Source: Streptomyces sp. NBC_01237 (GTDB lineage: Bacteria > Actinomycetota > Actinomycetes > Streptomycetales > Streptomycetaceae). Taken from it: a stretch of 64,000 nucleotides of DNA. Made by a program: the position numbers and the translations under genes. The notes beneath the pieces were generated by a model. That model ran no database searches, was not told the DNA's origin, and was given only the letters and a program-made list of their open reading frames with translations. Each line of letters begins with the position of its first letter. Within the stretch, counting starts at the first letter, position 1. Where the stretch lies: positions 1-64,000 of the forward strand of contig NZ_CP108508.1 in NCBI RefSeq assembly GCF_035917275.1, given 5' to 3'. Positions 54,596 through 63,469 of the stretch are shown one piece after another.

Positions 54596-55985
54596 ATGAA
54601 CCCAAGTTCCTGCCCGGACTGCCTGTCCTGGGGGCGATTCTTCGAGCCGCGATGCTCGACGTGTTCCTCGTTCGCACGCCGCTGGAGGGCAGGCCTGTGC
54701 GCCGGCTGCACGCGCCAAATGCCCCTGCGGGAGGAGTACTGCCGTCTGTGCTGGGTCCGGGCGAGAACGGAAGCCGCCGCGACTGGCGCCGAACCGGAGC
54801 CCTTCCTGCCTCACCTCCGCCACCAGCAGCTGTTCTTCTACGGACTGACGGCACTTTGGGACCGGCGTCCCAAGCCATCGGCGGTCAAGAACGGTCGCCG
54901 GGGCCGACCCCGGCGACCCGATCCGGCGGCCGCACCCCCTCCGTCCGCGGTCTGGTGCCAGCTCGCGTTGTTCGAGGCCCGCCGAGACCTCACGGGGCGG
55001 GCCAGCGATAGCGGACCACAGAGGTGCTCGACCATATCGGCGTGTTCCTCGACGACCGGCCGTCGTCGTTCGAGCTGTGGCTGGAGTCCAAGCTCGACGG
55101 TCTCGCCACCGGGATCGCCCGCGACGTCGGAGACTGGGGCCGGCTGCTGCACGATGGCGGCCCTCGCTCCCGGGCCCGCCATGCCGCGACGGTCTGGAAC
55201 TACCTCAACCGGATCCGGCCCGTGCTCCTGCAATGGTCAGCCCGTTACGACCACCTGCGCGAAGTCACCCGCGACGACGTGCTCACCCACCTCGAAACCG
55301 TGCAGGGCTCACAGCGGCAGACCACGATCATCGCCCTCCGGTCGCTGTTCGGCCGGGCCAAGAAGAACGGCACGATCTTTAAGAACCCGACCAGCCGCAT
55401 CCGGGTCGGCCAGCGCGAGGAAGGCGTCATTCAGCCCCTGGAGCCTGAGCACATCAACGGTTCCATTGCCTCCGTCACTCGCCCCGCCGACCGGCTGATC
55501 CTCGCCCTCGCCGCCGTCCACGCAGCACGACCTGCGGCGATCCGCGCCTCCAACTCGACGACCTCGACATCGGCAATCAGCGCCTGTCCGTCGACGGCCG
55601 CACCCGCCGACTGGATGAGCTCACCCTCCACATCGCCCGGGAATGGCTGGAGTTCGGGCGCCGCCGCTGGCCTGACACCGCCAACCCGCACCTCCTGATC
55701 AACAACACACCGCGCTGGGAACCGGCCCCATCGGCAAGAGCTCGGTCGCCGGGCCAGCACTGCATCGCCAGACCGCCACCCTGGAACGACTCCGCATGGA
55801 CCGCCAGCTCGAAGAAGCCCTCGCTCACGCCCCGACCCTCTCCACCTCGCTGAAGTCTTCGGCCTCAGCGAGAAGGCCGCGATCCGGTACGCGAACTCCG
55901 CCCGCGCTCTCCTGAAGCAGGACCTGGAATCCGCCCCGCGACTTCACCACGAACCGACGGGTCCAACCCCTACAATCCAGGCACC
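54596..55985 (+). pseudogene. Zinc-ribbon recombinase-like protein, multiply frameshifted
   Basis: Starts 3 bases after the Xre stop: SSCPDCLSWGRFFEPRCSTC SSF, CAGCTRQMPLREEYCRLCWV, a double zinc ribbon. Shifts near 55010, 55545 and 55835 then link LDHIGVFLDDRPSSFELWLE, NYLNRIRPVLLQWSARYDHL, ALRSLFGRAKKNGTIFKNPT (phage-integrase SAM-like fold), QLDDLDIGNQRLSVDGRTRR and HLAEVFGLSEKAAIRYANSA (C-terminal HTH). A tyrosine nucleophile region is not evident. Partner of the upstream recombinase in a three-gene module. Confidence 0.65.
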
Positions 55986-55987
55986 CG

Positions 55988-56074
55988 ACCCTCGGGTTCC
56001 GGCTGAGAACCCTTCAGTTTTCGCGAACTCGCGGAGGTCCCGGGGTATCGCCGAGGTGAGCCCAAAAGGAGCCA
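55988..56074 (+). repeat. Recombination-site-like repeat, copy A
   Basis: Contains the core GGGGTATCGCCGAGGTGAGC then CCAAAAGGAGCC (56042-56074). The upstream 55 bases (CTCGGGTTCC...TTCAG) match copy B. It closes the recombinase trio on its right side. Confidence 0.75.
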
Positions 56075-56141
56075 TGCCGGCCGACCCGGGACGGGACACC
56101 GTCGTGTCTGTTGTGGACAGCTTCGGGAGTCGTGGGCCGAC

Positions 56142-56714
56142 TCAGCGGGCCGTCGGAGCCGGCAGCGCGACCGCCTCACGCAGCTCGGCGGCGGCCTGGG
56201 CCATGAGCTGAGCGAGGGTGGTGTCCGGCTCGGCTAGCCAGCGGGGCATGGCGCGCCGGTGGATCGCCAGCACCACGTCGACGATGAAGCGTGACGTGCC
56301 GGGCTCGACGCCGCGGCGCTCGAGCGCCGGCGCCAGCGCGTCGGCGATGTCGGCGAGCTTGATCAGATCGCGCTCGGCCAGTGCCGGGTTGGCGGCGATC
56401 ACTCTTCCCCGGCGCAGCAGGAACTCGCGCGGGCGGAAGATCTCCTCGGCGGTTCCCAGCGCGGTCAGCAGCGCCTCGATCGGCGTGAGGCCCGGGTCGG
56501 TCGCCTCGACCTGGGCGACGAGGTGGGCCTCGAGTTCGTTACCGGCGAAGAGGACTTCCCGCTTGTCGGGGAAGTATCGGTAGAAGGAGCGCTCCTTCAG
56601 GCCGGCGGCGCCCGCGATCTGCGCGACCGAGGTGCGCTCGTACCCCTGTGTCTCGAACAGCTCGAGCGCCGCGCGCTCGAGCCGGCCCTGTGCATCGGAT
56701 TCCCATCTCGGCAT
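56142..56714 (-). CDS. TetR-family regulator
   Basis: 190 aa from ATG 56714 with GGTGGGT upstream. HTH: AALELFETQGYERTSVAQIA GAAGLKERSFYRYFPDKREV. The C-terminal domain (ALLTALGTAEEIFRPREFLL, LERRGVEP) resembles TetR_C groups controlling oxidoreductases. It faces the quinone-oxidoreductase gene over an 84-bp region with palindromes, so it most likely represses both genes. Confidence 0.92.
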   Translation of the reverse strand: MPRWESDAQGRLERAALELFETQGYERTSVAQIAGAAGLKERSFYRYFPDKREVLFAGNELEAHLVAQVEATDPGLTPIEALLTALGTAEEIFRPREFLLRRGRVIAANPALAERDLIKLADIADALAPALERRGVEPGTSRFIVDVVLAIHRRAMPRWLAEPDTTLAQLMAQAAAELREAVALPAPTAR

Positions 56715-56728
56715 ACCCACCAGGATAC

Positions 56729-56783
56729 GACAACAGCATCTGTTGTCACGATGATACTGTCGATGACAACAGATGCTGTCATC
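56729..56783. promoter_or_regulatory. Palindromic operators of the TetR/oxidoreductase pair
   Basis: GACAACAG-CAT-CTGTTGTC (56729-56747) is perfect. A second imperfect site spans 56762-56783 (GATGACAAC...TGTCATC). Both lie between the divergent starts. Confidence 0.88.
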
Positions 56784-56798
56784 ACTCGGGAGATCGTC

Positions 56799-57749
56799 AT
56801 GAAGGCTCTTCAGTTCGACCGGTTCGGGTCCCCAGACGTGATCGTGCTCCGCGACGTCCAACAGCCGGAGCCGGGACCCGGTCAAATCCGGATCGCCGTG
56901 CGGGCGTGCGGCCTGACACCGGCCGACTGGCACGTTGTCGACGGTCTCCTCGCCGACCATCTGCCGCCGCTGCCGCGCGGGCTCGGCCTCGAGATCGCGG
57001 GCACCGTCGACGCGCTCGGCGAGGGCGTCATCGGCGTCCGGACCGGCGACCGCGTGTTCGGCCCGGCCACCTTCGACGGTCCGACGGCCGGTGCTGCCGA
57101 GTACGCGCTGATGCCGGCCTGGGCACGTATCCCCGACGGCGTAACCGTCGAGCAGGCCGCCGCGCTGCCGATGGCGGCCGAGACGGCGTGGCGCGCGCTC
57201 GACGACCTCGGCATCCAGCCGGGTGAGCTGCTGCTCGTCCACGGCGCGGGCACCACCGTGGGTGAGGCGGCGGTGCGCTTCGCGCTGCACCGGGGTATTC
57301 GGGTGATAGCCACCGCCGGGCAGACCCGGGCAGCAGCTCTGGAAGGGATCGGCGCCCAGGTGGCTGCCTACGGCGAGGGCATGGCCGAACGCGTCATGGC
57401 ACTATCCGGAGGCCACATCGATCGTGCCCTCGACGCGGCGCCGACCGGCGGCCGGATCGACCGCGCCGACCAGCCCAGCCCGGCCGGCGGTTCACTGCCG
57501 ACGCTGATCGAGCTGACCGGGGACCCCGACCGTGTCCTCACCGTCTCGGACTTCGCCGCCGCGGCCGAGCTGGGCGTCCGGACCACCACCGAGATCCGCT
57601 ATGAGCAGATGGACGAGTTCGCCCGGCTCGCCAGCGAAGGCATCTTGGTCGTACCGGTCGCCCGCACCTACACGCTCGACCAGATCCAGGAAGCGGCCGA
57701 GCTCAGCCAGTCTCGCCGACCCGGCGGCAAGCTCATGCTCGTCCTGTGA
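56799..57749 (+). CDS. Zinc-independent MDR-family quinone oxidoreductase-like protein
   Basis: 316 aa from ATG 56799 (GGGAGATC upstream). Medium-chain dehydrogenase pattern: KALQFDRFGSPDVIVLRDVQ, ACGLTPADWHVVDG, GLEIAGTVDALGEGV and the nucleotide-binding ELLLVHGAGTTVGEAAVRFA. Catalytic-zinc cysteines are absent, as in NADPH:quinone reductases. Reduces quinones or enones with NADPH, substrate unknown. Regulated by the divergent TetR. Confidence 0.9.
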   Translation: MKALQFDRFGSPDVIVLRDVQQPEPGPGQIRIAVRACGLTPADWHVVDGLLADHLPPLPRGLGLEIAGTVDALGEGVIGVRTGDRVFGPATFDGPTAGAAEYALMPAWARIPDGVTVEQAAALPMAAETAWRALDDLGIQPGELLLVHGAGTTVGEAAVRFALHRGIRVIATAGQTRAAALEGIGAQVAAYGEGMAERVMALSGGHIDRALDAAPTGGRIDRADQPSPAGGSLPTLIELTGDPDRVLTVSDFAAAAELGVRTTTEIRYEQMDEFARLASEGILVVPVARTYTLDQIQEAAELSQSRRPGGKLMLVL

Positions 57750-57890
57750 TCGCTCTGCCGGCCTGACAAGGCGAGACCACATCGACAAGGAGCGGGGTCA
57801 GGCCTCTTTTCCAGGCCGACCTCGAAGCCGCACCCGTGTGTTCGCCGCGAACCCACGAGTCGACCCCCGAGAATGGCGTCCCTGGATCCT

Positions 57891-57973
57891 CGGGTTCCCG
57901 CTGAAGAGCCTTCAGTTTCCGCGAACTTACGGGGACCTTGGGGTATCGCCGAGGTAAGCCCAAAAGGGGCCAC
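57891..57973 (+). repeat. Recombination-site-like repeat, copy B
   Basis: Core GGGGTATCGCCGAGGTAAGC (57940-57959) plus the upstream flank shared with copy A and a downstream flank (GCCACGGGATGATCTT) shared with inverted copy C. Confidence 0.75.
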
Positions 57974-57989
57974 GGGATGATCTTTGGTC

Positions 57990-58510
57990 ACCACACGGTC
58001 TGCGGCTGCGTCCGGGGTCCGGGGAGTTCGCTGCCCTGGAGGGCGGCGAAGTCGGTGTGCGTGGCTTTGACGGCTTCGGTGTACACCTCCCCGCGTGGCG
58101 TGTTCGGCGAGTGCCCGGTAGATGCTGGCGACGGACGGGGTCTTCCCCGCGCGCTTGCCGGTGGCGATCCAGAGGTCGGGCTGGATCTGTTCGACGGACT
58201 CGCCGCCCGCGCGGCGCCGGAGCACGGTGTGGACCGTGTCGTCGGTGATGACCGGGGGCCGTCCGCCGTGCTTGCCCTTGCGGGCCGCGGTGTCGAGCCC
58301 TTCGAGGGTGGACTCGCGGATGTTCTCCCGCTCGGTCTCCGCCATCGCGGCGAAGAACGCGAACAGCGGCTTCCCCGGGCCGGTCGGGTCGTAGATGCCG
58401 GGCAGGGGCCCGGCGAGCATCTCCAGGATGAGGCCGTGGGCGGTGAGGTGGTCGGCGAGGGCGGTGAGTTCGGCGGCGTCGCGGCCGAGCCGCCCACCCC
58501 AGACCCCAGA
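57990..58510 (-). pseudogene. Serine recombinase (resolvase/invertase) remnant
   Basis: Pieces in three frames: TFVWGLGG, GRDAAELTALADHLTAHGLI, then LAGPLPGIYDPTGPGKPLFA FFAAMAETERENIRESTLEG (end of the catalytic domain and long E-helix), KHGGRPPVITDDTVHTVLRR and SVASIYRALAEH (C-terminal HTH). The N-terminus with the catalytic Ser is gone. It lies between copies B and C of the 33-bp repeat. Confidence 0.8.
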
Positions 58511-58584
58511 CGAAGGTCAACACCACCAACGACACTGCGCCGGATGGGTGACGGGCCAGGCGTTCAGGTTCCCAAGATCATCTC

Positions 58585-58617
58585 GTGGCCCCTTTGGGCT
58601 CACCTCGGCGATACCCC
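58585..58617 (-). repeat. Recombination-site-like repeat, copy C (inverted)
   Basis: On the minus strand it reads GGGGTATCGCCGAGGTGAGC then CCAAAGGGGCCACGAG, opposite to copy B. Copies B and C therefore form an inverted pair around the resolvase remnant. Confidence 0.8.
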
Positions 58618-58889
58618 TGACCGGGTGGCAGCTCGTCGACCTCCTCGGTGTCCACGAGCACCAGATCGGCCCGACGAACTTTCCGACCTGGGGACTCATA
58701 CCCGACAGGACAGATCGAGCGCCTGACCGGTTGCAGGGCAGGGCCCGGTACCGGTGGGAAACCGAGCCGGAACCGCCCGGCCCGCGCGCACATTCGTTCC
58801 AGCTTCGCGGGGGGGGGTGTCTCTATGTCGTTCGTCAAGGATGTGGTGCCGGGTATGAGGCTGTTTGGGATGGTTATGCGGCGAGGGTG

Positions 58890-59838
58890 ACGGTGGGGGC
58901 AAGGCTCGTAGAAGGTGCCGTCCCGGAGCATGGCGAAGAGGACACTGATGCGTTGACGGGCGAGGCGGAGGAGGGCTTGGGTGTGGGTTTCGCCGCGGGC
59001 GCGTTGCCGGTCGTAGTAGGTGCGGGAGGCCGGGTCGGCATTCATGCAGGCGAATGCGGAGAGGAACATGGCGCGTTTGAGCTGCCGGTTTCCGCCTCTG
59101 GGTGCGTGTTCGCCGTGGATCGAGGTCCCCGACGATCTTGTCGTCGGGGCGAGGCCGGCGTGAGAGGCGAGGTGGGCGGCGCTGGGGAAACCGGCGCCGT
59201 CGCCGACGGTGACCAGAAGGACAGCGGCGGTCCTGACTCCGACTCCGGGCATCGAGGTCAGGACCGGGTGAAGAGGGTGGGCCTCCAGCAGGGTGCTGAT
59301 CTGGGCTTTCAGTGCCCGGCGCTGGTCATGGACCGCGGCGAGCTAGGCGGCCAGCGACGGGATCACGCTGTCGAGGGTGCCCGTGCCGGGAACAACGACG
59401 GTCTGCTCGTCGAGAGCGTCGAAGACCTCGTCGGTCAGCCTCTGCGCCATCCGCGGGGCCTTGGGCCGGATCAGCTCGACAAGTCTGCGGCGGCCTGCTT
59501 TCCGCAGGGCGGCCGGAGATCCGTGGCGTTCCAGCAGCCAGGTGACGGCCGGGTGGTCCAGCCGGGGACCGAGAACGCGCTCCAGCGACGGGTGGAACTG
59601 GGTGAGCAGGCCGCGTATCCGGTTGGAGGTGCGGGTCGCCTCGGCCGCGAGGTCCTGGTCGAAGCCGGTCAGGACCGTGAGCTCGGCGGTGATCTCGTCG
59701 GTCAGCTCCAGCGACCGCAGCGTGTGAGGCATCGTCCGGGCCGCGTCCGCGATCACCGCCGCGTCCTTCGCGTCCGTTTTCGCCTCGCCCGGATAAAGAT
59801 CGGCGATTCGGCGCATCGCGAGTCCGGGCAGGTAACGA
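58890..59838 (-). pseudogene. IS110-family transposase, truncated with nonsense codon
   Basis: Starts inside YLPGLAMRRIADLYPGEAKT (N-terminus missing), has TAG at 59343-59345 within SLAA*LAAVHDQRR, and a shifted C-terminal end (LRDGTFYEPCPHRHP) instead of the usual DGTFYES ending. The outer end GGGGGTGTCTCTATGTCG near 58813 matches the end at 25774, identifying the IS boundary. Confidence 0.82.
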
Positions 59839-59907
59839 CTCGGTACGCGATAACCAGGGCCCTCGGAGCGACTCGATGGGCCCTGGCGATCCTGGGAGAC
59901 TGCCAGC

Positions 59908-60441
59908 ATGACTGGCATGATCGTGGTCAGCGACTACGACCCCCAATGGGCTGAGCAATTCCAGGATCTGCGGCAGCGACTTGCACCTCACGTCGCGGAT
60001 CTGGCTGTATCCATCGAGCATGTCGGAAGCACAGCCGTGCCCGGATGCGCGGCCAAGCCGATCATCGACCTTGACATTGTGGTGGCCGAGGACGCCGCCA
60101 TGCCCGAACTGATCTCCCGGCTCACCGGGCAGGGTTACCGGCCCGAAGGTGATCTGGGGATTCCGGGACGGGAGGCCTTTCAAGGCCCGTCTGCCGCTCC
60201 CGAACATCACCTGTACGGCGTGGTCTCAGGTTCCAAGCCCCACCTTGATCACATCCTGCTCCGTGACTACCTGTGTCAGCGGCCCGATGAAGTCCGGCGC
60301 TACAGGGCGTTGAAGGTGGCCCTCGCGCAGCGGTTCCGTGCCGACAGCGAGGGCAGGCAGGAGTACTCGGCGGCGAAGGGTGCTCTGGTGGAGGAACTGG
60401 TCGCGAAGTCCTACGCCGCTCGGGCCGCCGGAGAACCGTGA
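59908..60441 (+). CDS. GrpB/UPF0157 family protein
   Basis: 177 aa from ATG 59908. GrpB pattern: VVSDYDPQWAEQFQDLRQRL, SIEHVGSTAVPGCAAKPIID LDIVV (nucleotidyltransferase-like hG[ST] and D-x-D motifs), then HLYGVVSGSKPHLDHILLRD YL. The family belongs to the nucleotidyltransferase fold; its reaction is not established. Intact. Confidence 0.88.
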   Translation: MTGMIVVSDYDPQWAEQFQDLRQRLAPHVADLAVSIEHVGSTAVPGCAAKPIIDLDIVVAEDAAMPELISRLTGQGYRPEGDLGIPGREAFQGPSAAPEHHLYGVVSGSKPHLDHILLRDYLCQRPDEVRRYRALKVALAQRFRADSEGRQEYSAAKGALVEELVAKSYAARAAGEP

Positions 60442-60472
60442 CGTGGCGGCGGCCGCACGGGTTGGTGATGAT

Positions 60473-61451
60473 GTGACGCATTACCGAGCCCGTGCGGCCT
60501 TGACCCATCCTGCCTTCTGCGGCCTTGATCGTGCACATCTCGGCCTTTTGATCGAGGAGTTGGCCGACCCCTGGCTGAGGCGGTGCGAGTCCGGGCTGCG
60601 TGAACGTCGTGGCGGAGAGCGCAATCGGGCCGCCGGAGCCGGGCCGGACCACAAACTGGTCTTCAGCGACCGGGTCCTGGTCACCCTGGTTCACCTGCGC
60701 CTGCAACTGCCCCACGCGGCACTGGCCGAGCTCTACAGCGTCTCCCGCCCCACCGTCACCCCGCGCCATCCATGAGATCCGCCTGCTGCTGGCCTCCCGC
60801 GGCTTCGCCGTCCCCGACCGGCCCGGCCTCCGGCTGCACACCCTGGCCGACGTATTCGCCTACGCCAAGGCCGAAGGTGTCGAACTGTGCATCGACGGCA
60901 CCGAAACCCAGGTCCGCCGCCCCAAGGCCGGCCGCTCCGGCCGCAAGGCGTTCGTCTCCGGCAAGAAGAAGCAGAGCACAGCCAAGACCACCACCATCAG
61001 CGACGGCTCGGCACGCCTGCTGTGGTCCGGGGCCGACCGGCCAGGCCGGATGCACGACCAGACCGCGATGCGCACCGAGGGCATCGCCGAGCAACTGCGG
61101 CTGCATCCGCAGGTCAAGGCGAAGGTCGACGAGGGCTACCGGGGCCCGGCCAACGACTTCCCAGGCCAGGTCCAGGCACCGCCACGCAAGCCGAAGGACA
61201 AAGCGCCACTGGGCGAGAAGTACGCCTGGCGCGAGGCGCGCCGACGGCAGTCCTCCGCGCGGATCTGCGTGGAGCACACCATCGGCGAGGAAAAGAAGTG
61301 GCGGCCGCTCCAGCGATACCTCGGCCGTCGCGAGTCCTACACCGAAACACACGCTGCCATCGCCACACCGGTCTCAGACCGCGCGGCCCGCAGGCCCACC
61401 CGGCGGCGCACGAGCACCGAACTCGTGCTCGCCCACCAGACCGCCTGCTGA
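60473..61451 (+). pseudogene. IS5-family (DDE_Tnp_4-type) transposase in two frames
   Basis: From GTG 60473: THYRARAALTHPAFCGLDRA, DHKLVFSDRVLVTLVHLRLQ, ALAELYSVSRPTVT (HTH_Tnp_4-like). Near 60765 the frame changes to AIHEIRLLLASRGFAVPDRP, ELCIDGTETQVRRPKAGRSG (DDE Asp), SARLLWSGADRPGRMHDQTA, KVDEGYRGPANDFPG and SARICVEHTIGEEKKWRPL (Glu). No slippery run is obvious at the junction, so decay is more likely than programmed frameshifting. Confidence 0.72.
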
Positions 61452-61781
61452 TCACCCACCAGCCGAACGGCCAGGCCAGCACACCCCGACCTCAATCGCG
61501 TGCCGAGTCGTTACTGGCCTGACGGCCACCCGGCGCCTTGAAATGCAAGAACAGCTCATAGCCCTAGACCACCACAGCCACCGACGGGCCGAAGACCCAA
61601 GAACCGGATCGCCCTGAATGCCAACTATCCCACCCATAGCACGAGTTCAGTTCACGGACGGTCTCTCACAAGGTCGCAGAGCACACGAAGGAGGAAGAAC
61701 CCCCTGGCCCAGGGACAGAGGCTCAGCGGAGCTCAGGGGAACTCGCGGGATGTCGCACACACGGCCCGCGTCGAGCAGTGC
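61452..61781. other. Intergenic region
   Basis: Contains the outer flank of the IS5-type element and no supported gene. Confidence 0.35.
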
Positions 61782-62336
61782 TCAGCGCGTCGGGCGGTAG
61801 GTCGCGATGATCACTCCGCTGCTGGTCGGCTGAGCGCTGACCAGCTCCAGCTTCTTCATGGTGGCGTCGTCGGCGAACAGCTTCTTGCGGCCCTCGCCGG
61901 CCACCACCGGGTGGATCAGCAGTACCAGTTCGTCCAGCAGGTCCTGCTCCAGGAGCGAACGCACCAGTGTGGGGCTGCCCGCGACGGTGATGTCCTTCCC
62001 CTCGCCCGCCTTGAGCTCCTCGATCGCGGCCCCCAGATCACCGTTGATGAGCGTGCTGTTCGCCCAGTCCTCCACGCTGGACAGCGTGGAGGAGACGACG
62101 TACTTGGGCGAGTCATTGATCCACTTGGCGAAGCCGGCGTCCTCGCCGTCGGTCACTGTCGGCCAGTACCCGGCCCACTCGGTGAAGGTCGCCCGGCCCA
62201 GCAGAATGGTGTCGGCCGTCTCCAGCGTCTTTCCCAGTGCCGCGCCCATCTCCTCGTCGAAGGCGAACTGCCACTCGTTCGGCGACTGGGCGACACCATC
62301 GAGCGAGACGAACAGACCCGAAACGACCTTGCGCAT
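61782..62336 (-). CDS. Dihydrofolate reductase-like (RibD C-terminal) protein
   Basis: 184 aa from ATG 62336, preceded by GGAGGA. Fold signature: RKVVSGLFVSLDGVAQSPNE, ADTILLGRATFTEWAGYWPT, ITVAGSPTLVRSLLEQDLLD and LLIHPVVAGEGRKKLFAD. Such proteins bind NADPH; they are common stress or unknown reductases in Streptomyces, not the folate enzyme itself. Followed downstream in the same direction is debris; upstream lies an AraC gene on the same strand 95 bases away. Confidence 0.9.
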   Translation of the reverse strand: MRKVVSGLFVSLDGVAQSPNEWQFAFDEEMGAALGKTLETADTILLGRATFTEWAGYWPTVTDGEDAGFAKWINDSPKYVVSSTLSSVEDWANSTLINGDLGAAIEELKAGEGKDITVAGSPTLVRSLLEQDLLDELVLLIHPVVAGEGRKKLFADDATMKKLELVSAQPTSSGVIIATYRPTR

Positions 62337-62430
62337 GATTCCTCCGTAATGAGTTCGGGGCCTCTGCCCGGTCCCGGCCGCATAGCGCTCCGGCCAGGGC
62401 GGGCCGATCCCGTCGGCTGCGTCAGGAAGA

Positions 62431-63150
62431 CTATGCGGGCACCGGGGAGGTGGGCTTGTACAGAAGCGACAGCGGCTCCGCCCCGTCCGGAGCACTCAGC
62501 TGAGTGGCAGTCCGGCCGATGAACCGGGTCAGGGACCGCGCCAGGTGCGGCTGGTCGAAATAGCCAAGCTGGTGCACGACGTCCTGCGCCGGCACCCCAT
62601 CCTGGATCAGAACCGCCGCCTCGCGGGCACGGTGGATCTGCCGGATGGCACCCCGGGTGAGGCCCGTTGCCGCGACGAAACGCCGCTGGAGGGTCCGCTC
62701 GGAGACATCGGGGGCCGCGCCGCTGAGCACCGCGGGCACGATCGGGTCGTAGTCCACGATGCCCTCGCGCACCATGCGCCGCACGAACACCTCCGCGTTG
62801 TCGTAATCGGGCACGTGCCAGGCGGAACCCTTCAGCCACACGCAGCGCCGCGTCACGTCCGGGATCTCCACGCTGCCACCTACAAGCCGGCTGATCGGCA
62901 CGTGAGGCATCGAGGTGCCGAGAGCGAAGCTGATACCGAAGAACGTGGCGTCCTCGGGAACGGGAGCCGGACAGGCCCTGGGCTCCGGGCCCAGCACGGC
63001 CGCCTGCGTCTGGCCGTCGTGCTCCCAGAAGACAAGCTCCCAATGCGACGCCGCGATCGACGTCATCCGACGGCCCTCGATGCTGCGGCTGCGCCATACC
63101 CTCTCGATGTACGGCAACTCCGACGGCCGACTCTCGATCTCCAGACCCAA
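62431..63150 (-). CDS. AraC-family transcriptional regulator
   Basis: 239 aa from TTG 63150 (no better start near; N-terminus uncertain). N-terminal sensor part (SRPSELPYIERVWRSRSIEG, SIAASHWELVFWEHDG) and C-terminal HTH: SERTLQRRFVAATGLTRGAI, AREAAVLIQDGVPAQDVVHQ LGYFDQPHLARSLTRFIG. Likely regulates the adjacent DHFR-like gene (same direction, 95 bp apart), by inference. Confidence 0.85.
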   Translation of the reverse strand: MGLEIESRPSELPYIERVWRSRSIEGRRMTSIAASHWELVFWEHDGQTQAAVLGPEPRACPAPVPEDATFFGISFALGTSMPHVPISRLVGGSVEIPDVTRRCVWLKGSAWHVPDYDNAEVFVRRMVREGIVDYDPIVPAVLSGAAPDVSERTLQRRFVAATGLTRGAIRQIHRAREAAVLIQDGVPAQDVVHQLGYFDQPHLARSLTRFIGRTATQLSAPDGAEPLSLLYKPTSPVPA

Positions 63151-63219
63151 CCGGATCGCCCCCGTTCACCGCCGCCTGCACCGCCAGTGTGTCACGTCGC
63201 GCGGAAGCCCTTCCGGGAG

Positions 63220-63456
63220 TTAGCCGAACTCGGCGGGGTGTGTGGTCAGGCCGGTGTGCCCGCCTGGGAAGTGCTGGAGTTCCGTGCCGAGACGCTCGGC
63301 CATGAGAGCGGCCGGACGGCAGGACAACTCGCCGCGTGAGTCCTGGCCGCAGGCGAGTACGAGCCGGTCCGACAGCGCCTCCAGCCGGTGGATGTCCGGA
63401 GCGTAGGACATGAGGCTGGGCACGATGCGCCCGACGAAGTACGGCAGGTTGGCCAT
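63220..63456 (-). pseudogene. Alpha/beta-hydrolase C-terminal remnant
   Basis: Reads ANLPYFVGRIVPSLMSYAPD, LSDRLVLACGQDSRGELSCR and LGTELQHFPGGHTGLTTHPA, the last third of an alpha/beta hydrolase including the catalytic His region (GGH). The Ser nucleophile part is absent. Confidence 0.65.
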
Positions 63457-63469
63457 CGTCTGCTCGGCC

